A DNA stretch of 64,000 bases from Acytostelium subglobosum LB1 (Eukaryota; Evosea; Eumycetozoa; Acytosteliales; Acytosteliaceae), in NCBI RefSeq assembly GCF_000787575.1, contig NW_012236532.1, positions 558,001 to 622,000 of the forward strand. The letters run 5' to 3'. The translations under genes and the position numbers were made by a program. Below are positions 12,636 to 22,078 of the stretch, in pieces. Under the pieces are notes generated by a model, which did not search any database, had not been told where the DNA came from, and saw only the letters and a program-made list of their open reading frames with translations. How positions within the stretch are numbered: position 1 is the stretch's first letter; each line of letters starts with the position of its first letter.

Positions 12636-13948
12636 TTAAAATAAGAATACAGAAGTGGCCAATAATAACAATAAGAGTAATGTGTGGTGAGAGTTAAATC
12701 CATTGCTGATTGAGTCGTTTGTGGTCTGTCCGGTAGCAGTTGCCGTTAAGGAGAATGTGGTCGAAGTGGCCGCAGAAATTAGTACCTCCTTTCCATTGAT
12801 CTCCACTGACAGATCATCCAAATAACTATCCCTGGAGACCACGTTAGTGTTGCTATAGAAGAAGGAAAGTCTGTTAGTCTGTCTGTCTGTCAGAATAAAG
12901 ACCGAAGCACATACTTTAGCATATAGTTGTTGAATAATGGTATGAGTGCTTCGACATCTTTGCTTGAGAAGTTTGGAACAATTGTGAGCAAGAATCCTGT
13001 GCATTTTAAATCATAATGTAAATCTACTTTCCACTATATAAGCCAGGGGAAAATTATCATAATGTTGTGAGTGATTGTCGGTAAATAATTAAATCTATCC
13101 GTTGGTAGTTTGTTTGCTTACTTACATATACAACCACTGAATTATAATCATACTTGTCCACTCCAAAGACATAGGAATCCAAGAATGACTGGAGGTAGTA
13201 AAAGAAGTCTATGGCATAGTGAGACGTTACATTGATTGATAACCCCTTGGATATAGGAAGAGAGAGACCTGAGTTGTATTATTATTATTATTGGTTAGTA
13301 TCGGGATTATTTAGTTTGTAGAGGTGAAAGAGAAGTCATACTTGTATTTGTTAAAGTTGCAAATGGTGGCGAATTGGGACGAGGAATAGTTATTGCTCTG
13401 GCATTCACACCAGGTGGAACTGAATGATTGACAAAGTCAGTCAAATAATTGTTGGAGTAGACAGGGCGGGACAACTCATAGATATATTTACATTTGACGG
13501 TGGAGGTGTAATAAACTTGGCTCAAGAGTTTGTAGTATTGCTCCGTGAGGTGGATGTAGCTATGATCCGCAGCAAAAGTGTATCCCTCTATGTTGTTGTA
13601 GACAAGGGTGAGGTCCATATTCGTGAACACTTCAATCAGGTCATATTTTAAAGTGCCATATATGGTCAGTTGGACACATCTAGGAAAGGTAATGTTGGGC
13701 CGACAATTGAATGTAAGTTTGACTGATTGATCCATTGTTGCATTGCCATAGATAAGGATCTGAACACCCAATGGTATGTTTAGGTTGGTTTGATTGAATG
13801 CGATAGTTGGACCATTGGTATTGTTGAAAGTATAGAGGAAATTCTCACAACCATCTGCCTCCCATCCTCCTATTATACAATTTGGATCGGCCAGGGCAAC
13901 AGGGAATAATCCCAAGATCGTTAATATTAATAGTATTTGAATATTCAT
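12636..13948 (-). CDS. Probable GPI-anchored cell-surface glycoprotein
   Basis: Four exons: 13948-13342, 13268-13122, 12996-12915 and 12852-12636. The phases agree at every junction and give 350 residues. The N-terminus MNIQILLILTILGLFPVALA is a signal peptide. The body has many N-glycosylation sequons (NNT, NQT, NAT, NIT, NTS, NHS, NVT) and scattered cysteines. The C-terminus has a small-residue stretch (TSTTFSLTATATGQTTNDS), a short spacer and a hydrophobic tail LLLLLLLATSVFLF with no charged end, which is the layout of a GPI-attachment signal. Exon 3 uses donor GTAAGC because the upstream GTAAGT would break the frame. I do not recognise a domain; adhesion or recognition at the cell surface is inferred only from topology. 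Confidence 0.8.
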
Positions 13949-14189
13949 TATTATATCAAAGTAATATGATGAAATGATTAATAATTATGTTGATAGATTG
14001 ATTGATCAACATTCAAATCTTCATTATTATTGAAGTTATAAATAAATTATACTTCTAGAAACGAACTGAAGCAATCAGTTAAATCACACACCTTTCCACT
14101 GGTGATGGAAGTTGAAGAATGAAAGCAATGCCCGATCTCAATATTAATATAATACTATAAATAGAAGTTGAGTACTTTGTTGTTAGTGT

Positions 14190-14372
14190 TTAATCCATAT
14201 CTAATTGGGTCTTTGGTGGAATTTTCCAGTTGAGTTTAAAACTGATTAGAACAAGGAGGGCGAATCCAGTCATGATTAAATTCAACAATCTTGGGATTAA
14301 TACTTTTGCAAAGCCGATGCACCAACTTAAAGAAATAAATAATAAAATAGAAACATATTGCCGATTTGTCAT
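14190..14372 (-). CDS. Small two-span membrane ORF just downstream of the histidine kinase (doubtful)
   Basis: A 60-codon ORF starts 12 nt after the stop of the histidine-kinase gene on the same strand. It encodes two hydrophobic stretches (ILLFISLSWCIGFA and LIMTGFALLVLISF) around a basic turn (KVLIPRL), and a polar tail. The composition is that of a small integral membrane protein, not random AT-rich DNA. Against it: 12 nt is far too short for a separate promoter, so it would need translation from the kinase mRNA, a promoter inside the kinase coding region, or unrecognised splicing. I do not recognise a family. Confidence 0.3.
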   Translation of the reverse strand: MTNRQYVSILLFISLSWCIGFAKVLIPRLLNLIMTGFALLVLISFKLNWKIPPKTQLDMD

Positions 14373-14384
14373 ATTATTGAAAGC

Positions 14385-17300
14385 CTAGGCAGCTTCATTG
14401 GAAGATGTTGTGGCAGCTCCAGATGGGGTGCTGGAAACAATGGCAGAGTTGTCCAATAACTTCTTGAGAACACTGATTAGAATGGGATAGTCCAATGGCT
14501 TGGAGATGTACTCGTTGCAACCTGCATCTAAGCAGGTGTTCTTGTGACCGGATGTGTTGTCAGCGGTGAGTGCGATGATTGGTATCTTCCTAAAGCCCTG
14601 CTCGCTCTCGAACCGACGAATCATCCTGGTACAGGTAATGCCATCCATCACTGGCATGTGAATGTCCATCAGGATAAGGTCGTACATCGAGTGTGATCCT
14701 TTGATATGCTCCAATGCTACCTGTCCATTGGTCTTGAGATCGACGCGGAATGAATGCTTCTGAAGCACCGTAGTGGCGATACGAGCATTGAACTGATTGT
14801 CCTCCACCAACAAAATACGGATGTTGCTGATCGCAGCGCTTGTACCAGTGCTTGTGCTTGTGCTTGGTGTGCGAATATGTTTGGATGTGCTCATCTGACT
14901 CTGTTGCCTCTTGCCATCCATGTACTCTTGTTGATGGACTGATGTGTCAATGGCACTGGCCACTGCATCTCCCTTCTCCATGTCCACTGGCATGGTCTCC
15001 GCTGCTGTTTGTTGTTGTTGTTGGGGTACGACAGTCTGTTGCTGTTGCTGCTGTTGATGATCGGACTCCAAAGCAGCTTGCTCGGCAGCAAAGTCTGGAT
15101 TGATGGAAGTTGGAACTATCTGATGGAGAGGTGTTGTCTCCTCCTTGGCCGGTGTGTATAGCTCAAGAGGCGCGATTACGTGTACCTCGGCTCCCTTGTG
15201 CTTGAGCTTGGGTGACTGCATTGGTGAGGTAGAAGCCGACTCTGGTGAGGTGATGCCAGTCACTGTATAGTATTGCTCGCCGCATCCAGAGTTGGTTGGA
15301 GTCTCAAACTTGACACAGGGGGACTGGAGCAAGGGAGTAGAGGCGTTGGACGAGGCGTTGGAGTAGATTGTCTTGAATGACGACGATCGGATAGGGGTCA
15401 ACGGCTGATATGTTAACTTTGGTGCGCTGTTCTGTTTGAGAAGTGTAGGCGGTGTCCTTCTCTGGTATGTCGACGATGAGCCAGAAGAAGTTGTTGGCGT
15501 GCAAGTCGATGTCGTAGGAGTTGACAACAAAGGTGAATAATGTGATAGAACAAAGGGAGATGTAGACTTTAGGGAGTTTATAATCGTGAGTAGTTGCTCT
15601 TTCTTCAACTGTTTGATTGATCGATTGAGTGAGGGAGTGGGTATGTTAGTTGACGGGAAGGGAATGATGGACGCATCCCTGTGCATACAGTACTTACAGG
15701 CTTCATATTAGGTGAAGTCCTTGATTGTCGTAGAGCTTCTTTTGTTTGTTGGTGCACATGAGCACTAACCTGTGTGAGTAGGGACTCTTTGTTGGGTCCT
15801 GTTGCTTAGTTTGTCTGATGAGATCAATGTTTAGGTTGGGTATCTGGTTGTGTAGAGCAGGTGTGGCGAGAGTATGTTAGGTCTCCGGTGGACACTAGAT
15901 TGAGTGAAGAGTAAATGGACAGACATACCATAGAGTCAATGAAGACTATGTTATAATCATTGCCAGACTTGAGAAGTGATAGGCCTTGGGCGAATGTGTG
16001 AGCCTTGGTTACTGCCAGTCCTTGTGGCTCCAAGTGCATCTCGATCGCAGAGTTGATGTTGGGATTGTCATCGATCACTAGGACATTGGTGGTGGCGGGC
16101 TGATGTGATGCTGGCTTGGTTGGGGTTGTGTGCATCGAAGACTTGGCTTGTATCTCCAGTGGTACATCCAGAGTGAATATTGAACCGCATGCGCCACGTC
16201 CATCACCTGGCGCACTCAACTGATTATTCGGGTCGTACTTGAGTGTGCCACCAAGTAGCTTGGACAACTGACTACATATTCCAAGACCGAGGCCGACTCT
16301 GAACTCTTCGTAACCTTGCTTAGTGAGTGCATATGGTTCAAACAGAAGGGGGATCGCCTCTGGATCTATTCCAACTCCAGTGTCAATAATGGTGAATGTC
16401 AAGTTGATCTCATTCGCTGCATTTCCACCACCATTAGACCTGGTTGTTGAGCTAACTCTGATCACAATCTAGATTGATTGAAGGGGGTGGATTGTTAATT
16501 GATTGTCCAGGACACTACCACGCCAAGGACATGGCACATACCTCTCCATTGAATGTTGCCTTTAGTGAGTTGTTGAGTAGCCTTAGGAGGATGTTCTTTA
16601 GCTTAGATGGGTCGCCAAGGAGGTTGAGGGGTACACCGGGCTGAAGCAGGTAACAAAGGTCCAAGTCCTTCTTCTCAAAGTAGCTACGAATCGATGGATT
16701 GGCAATCACATCCTCCAACAAACACTCTAAGTTAAAGCTGGTGCGTTCAATGTCATTGTTGTTGAGCGTCTGGAGCTCATCAAAGTACAAACACTCCTTT
16801 GTGATCAGACTAAGATGTTCAAACGACTCTGACATCTTGACCAAGTATGGCACTTGATGTGATTGGACATCAGCGTCATTGAGGAAGCCCATATTTGAGT
16901 TGGCTAGATGGATGAGTATGTGATGTGTTAATGAGTGAGCGAGCGAGTGAGTGTGATGTCTAGTTGTTCACTTACCTGTTGCCAAAGTCTTCTTTATCTG
17001 ATTGATTGTGTTCTTGAAGAAGACCTTGTCATCGGTGGCCTTCATCTTATGAGCATCCTCTTGTTTGATCAACTGCTTGTTCGATTGCAGTACCTTGTCC
17101 ACCTTGTTCAACATTTGATTGTAGTGGCGATGATACTCCAAACAATCGTTGAATAAATCGATGGCAATGCCCATCAGTTGTATCAGCAATGTGATGGCAC
17201 GGATACATCGACGGATGACCAGACGCTCGGCTGCCAGTGGCGCCAACAGCTTGGTCGACAGGTGGAAACAATCAAAGATTGTCATTGTGAAGAAGAATGA

Positions 17301-18630
17301 AGTGATGACCAGTGATGCCAGTTGGTAGGACGGTCTCTCGTGGTAGTACATCATCAGAATTGTGATCTGCAGGAAGTAGAGCGATGACTTGACCAGGCTC
17401 TTGAGAAAGTGCAGGTCTTGGTCAGGCCGCAGAAGGTTCGGATGTATAATGTTGGCCAGTGGCACGATGTGCGAGTAGCACATGAGGAACAGGTAACTAC
17501 AGGTCAGACACAGGTACAGCTTGGTCGTCCAGCTGCTGCGACCATGTATCGCCACTGATCGAGGTATAAACCTGGACATCGCAGAAGATGTAACCTCAAA
17601 GTTGAGGAAGAATGCGTATATGATGAACTCCAATGATGAGCAGAACTGGTGGATGATGTTAGTGAGGTGATTGAATGGTTGAATGGAGATGGATAATGAT
17701 ACATACATTGTTAATGACATCATTGAAGATGTAGTCGGCGGATGAAGTTATCATCCACTTGCTTAGACATGAGTAAATAAAGCCTGATACTGTTGTCCAT
17801 AGTATAATAGTATCGATGGCATGTGAAGAGTCATGATTGGACTCGTGTGATGTTGATGTTGTTGATGTTGATGATGTTGATGATGTTGATGACCTGCCTG
17901 ATGACGACTCCTTGTTGTTATTGTCAAGTGAGAGGATGCCAGTCTGACGTTGTATAGTATGTTGAAATAGTGAACGAAGTCGTCGCTGTGAGAATATCAA
18001 TGCCAGTGCGATGGCCGACAGAATGAACTGTAGCGGTTGGATGAGCAACAGCATTGAGGTCACGACTTTGTCCAGAGTGTCACAGGTGGCGAATGCTGCA
18101 GCATCAGTGTCCGAGGAGTATCGCGCATCAATCTGTGTACAGATAAAGAACTTTGAGCCAAGTATAACTAGTTGAAATAATACTGCAAGAGGTATTGAGA
18201 GATTGATCGTGAATATGATCGTATCGAAAGTGGACAGGGTCCGCTTTGGAGGGGTCGCTGTCGTTTGGGTGATCAGAAGTGGGGTGGTCGTGGCTTTGGA
18301 CAAGGGCTGATCGAGGTGGGTGTTGTGTGGCATTGGGGTGCCCTCATTGCTAGGAGATGATGAGTAAACGAATGTGCCTTGTGAATTGACGTTTCGCAAG
18401 AGAACATTGTTTTTCAAACTCGAAGACGAGTGTGTCCTGTGATGAACTGTATTATTGCCACCTCCATTATCCAACATGCTACTATTGCTATTGCCAACTT
18501 CATATTGATGTTGATGTTGATGTTGTTGTAGTTGTTGATGTAGTTGATGTTGTGAATGTTGATGTTGAAGTTGATGATGATGAGGATAATAATTGTGCTC
18601 CCTATTAGTTGAGTTATTGTCCAATGTCAT
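14385..18630 (-). CDS. Multi-span hybrid histidine kinase with Asn in place of the phospho-accepting His, two receiver domains
   Basis: Model: exons 18630-17707, 17645-16976, 16903-16542, 16468-15929, 15843-15770, 15719-15698 and 15608-14385; 1,271 residues. The N-terminus is His/Gln-rich, then seven or eight hydrophobic spans lie between ~140 and ~470. The dimerisation helix FFKNTINQIKKTL aligns with the usual FLANMSHEIRTPL. That puts Asn (~523) where the phosphorylated His belongs, and Gln for the next Glu. The ATPase domain looks intact: N-box LLRLLNNSLKATFNGE, G1 IIDTGVGID, G2 GLGLGICSQLSKLLGG. Receiver 1 (~781-865) has VLVIDDN and IVFIDS; its end is uncertain because two small exons (74 and 22 nt) are needed. 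Receiver 2 (~1126-1250) is canonical: LLVEDN, LILMDIHMPVMDG, ALTAD, ISKPLD. In dictyostelids such receivers pass phosphate to RdeA and RegA, controlling cAMP. This protein may act as a sensor-phosphatase or rely on a partner kinase. Confidence 0.88.
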
Positions 18631-21600
18631 CTTTATCGGTATTGATCAATCTAGATGATTCCAACAACAAATTGTCCACAGGGGTCCGTCCTCTTCACCC
18701 AATATTAATGATGATCCGTAATGTCCTGGAATGGTATTGAATAATCTCTATTGATGTTGTCTAATTATAATTATTATTTATATATATGTTTAAGTTTGTT
18801 TATGTGTATAATGAATGGATAAAGTAGTTGTAGCAGTAGTTGTTGTTGATGATGAAGAGTAGTAGTAGTAGTAGGTAGCTCAACAACTTGTTTATTGTAC
18901 TGATAGAGTTGATGTCATGCATTAACATCCAATCACAGTCCATCATCTCACAAAATCAACATCAACAACATCATCAACAGACAAGCATTCAATCAAACCA
19001 GGAAGGTGGACGTTAGTGAGAGAGAGTGAATCGTGGGAAAAAGGGTGTGAAGTGCGCGCGGACAAACAGAAGGACAACAACAACAAAGCATGCATGCATG
19101 AATGGATGAGCGGTCAGATCCAATTCCAATACCGAGGGACTGGATGACAATCCATGACATACTGAGGGGGGTATAGATGGATGGATGTCTGTTCTCGTGA
19201 ATACAGTCAACTCTCTACATTAAGTCGGCGTCAATTGATGCTGCTTGCAAGCACATGTGCTGCGCTGTGCGGATGTATAGACAGATAAACAGAGTAGAGA
19301 CACATCACCAACCACCAACCATCCCCACCACACCCCTACCTTAATCGATTGGATTGGTGGAGACAAATTGTCATTAATTAATATGGATGGTGGTGGTGGG
19401 TGTGCCGTTTGATAACACCTTTAAAGGCAATCGACAGGCGTACCCACACACTACCACCATCACCACCACTCTGGCATTCTACTCCGACGCATGTCCGGAC
19501 AAACACATAAACATACATGTTTCACATCCCTCCAGATCTTTAAATAAGAGAGTGAGTGAATGAGTGTGTCAACCTTAAAAGGGTTGATTGTTTGTTTGAT
19601 TGTTTGATTGATTGGTTGATTGATTCTGATTGAATGGATGGATGGATGGGATATTGACGTGATGTAGACGGCATTTAAAATTCTCATCCATTCATATATA
19701 TATATATATAAACATATAAATATAAATAATTATTAATAAATATATAAATTTATGTGTAAATTAACATCGACAAGACAAAAATGATGGTTGGTGGAAGTAT
19801 TGATTTGACAATTCGACTGTTAAACTGTTAACCTGTGATATCATATTACAAATCCTGACAACATCAATCATGTACACCAGTTGTTACTATTGAAATGGTT
19901 GATGTCAATAACAATAACATTAACAAATATCTCTCTCTCCCTCTTCGTCTATCTCTATGATGAGCTGCACTTTCATCAAACAATGAGGGATGAAGAAGTA
20001 GAAGAAGATAGGATATTGATGATGTAGCGATGGAGATAGGAATCGGTACCGACTTTATAAATCTATGTTGTAACCAAGGTACCAACAAAAGGGTAGTATT
20101 GTGGTGATGATGACGCGTGAACACCTGATTCAAATCGAGATAAGGTGGCATTCACCGAAAGTTTATCCATAAAGAGGGCACAAAAGTCCACCCTATCATG
20201 TCATGTGTGAATGACTCGAAACCAAGCATTCACATAATTATGAAGCTTCAGAAAAAGAAAAAATCCGATGGATGGATTGGAAGTGCCAGTGTTTGTTTGT
20301 GTTGAACAAGGACGAAACCAGAGTGGCAACAGAAGGCGTCAAAGAAAAGACCAAGCAAAGCAAAGCAACAACACAGAGGACTTCCCAATCCCACCTCCCT
20401 GTTGTTGTCATTATATTAAATTGTTACGACCACCTGGTTGGTCTAGTTACTTTATTGTTTCCACATCCACATCCACATTCTCTCTCCCTCACTCTATTCT
20501 TTCTTTCAACAACTCCATCAACAACATTGTTTAATTAATATTAATATATAACTTACACCAAACATAAAATAACATATTGAGTGAGCTCACAAGAGGGAAG
20601 GACGAGGAAAGTTCTTTCAACAAATTGAAAAAGCAGCGCAATATATACATACATACAGACAAACAGACTCTACCCCTGTTGTGGTCAACAGGAAACAGCA
20701 ACTGATTGGATAATATAACAGTCGACTTCCACTTCATCCATTACAGGTATGCATCACACAAACAAATTTCAAAGTATACAATGCAACTCAAGCGATGGGA
20801 GATCTTTAAAGTGCTTTAGACTGATTGATTGATAGATAGATTGATTAATGTGATGTGTGATTGTGATCGATCATGTGTGTCTCATCAACACAATCAATCA
20901 AAACACAACACACGATTCTCTCTACCACGCACCGATCACTATCCATCATCCACCATTCACACCTTTCACCAATTATCCACCCCTTCATCGATCAAGGTAA
21001 ATGAATGAAAGTGAATGGAGTGGCAGGCACTGCCATCAAACTCAACTCAACTCAACTCAACACAACACAACACAATATAACACATAACACATAAACATCC
21101 CTGTAATTTGTTTGTTGAATCCTAATTCACATAAATCATACCTACCTCTCTCATCTCACTCCTCTATCACGCAATCAGTATGTGATAATACACCAACACC
21201 GCACCTACACTCCACTCCTCTAAACCATCCATGTTATGCAGCGAATATATTGAATTGAACTCTTCGCTCATACCCACTCTACTTGATTGATTGATTGATT
21301 GATTGTGTGTTGACATACTTTACATCATCAACATCAACCATCCTCAACCACTCTCCTCAATTTCATCATCAATCAATCGAACAATCAATCATCCATTATT
21401 CAATTCACACTTCATTCATTAATTCATTCATTCATTCATTAATTACATTTTATATATATATATATATATATACAATCATATCAGATCAGAGTAATAATAG
21501 TAGTAGTCTTTAATTTAACTCAAAAAGGTGAGGAACACACACTCATCATCATTGGATTGGATTTGATTGATTCTCAATCCGAAACAGTGTTCATTCGTGC

Positions 21601-22078
21601 GTGAGTGTGGTGGTGTTTGGTTTTGTGATGGCTACCCTCGATCGGAGGGTGTGCCCAAGATCGCGAGTCAGTTGGTTTTCCATTATGATAATTCCATTGC
21701 GATCTCCTCGGTGCCACATGTCGTCATCACTGGAGCTACGATCACACCTCACTCACCTCACACCCAGGGTCCAGTCCACCCCCTCGATCGACTTACTAGT
21801 AATGTGTTTGAATGAATGTGAACCATTGTTGGTTGGAAACAAAGAGTTGTTGTTATTGTTGCCCTCACATTCATTCATTCATTCATTCATTCGATCACGC
21901 ATTCACTCATTCATTCATTAACTAACATGATCATATTTATAACAACTATTTAGATTTATATACAAATATATTATAGATTAGAGTAGATAACAAATATAAT
22001 TAATATATATATATATATATAGTGATACGATATATATATATATATAAATATATAATATAGAGGTATAATTGAATACCG
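18631..22078. other. 3.4-kb gene-poor region
   Basis: This is the longest stretch without a supported gene in the window. It lies between the divergent starts of the histidine kinase and the tyrosine phosphatase, so both promoters are inside it. It contains (AT)n near 19697-19710, 21453-21472 and 22003-22050, (ATTG)n near 21283-21305, (CTCAA)n near 21041-21060, and (ATTC)n near 21870-21925. Open frames of 60-110 codons (for example 20268-20534 and 21601-21921) are low in complexity and show no family resemblance. A more GC-rich block at 21590-21790 may be transcribed leader of the phosphatase gene. Confidence 0.5.

Noticed and set aside
19013-20151. Several 60-95-codon minus-strand frames in the gene-poor region
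   Set aside because: They are short, repeat-derived and unrelated to any known protein.
21601-21921. 106-codon plus-strand open frame before the phosphatase gene
   Set aside because: It ends in His/Ser-Ile/Phe repeats from (ATTC)n DNA and has no family resemblance; probably leader or spacer.
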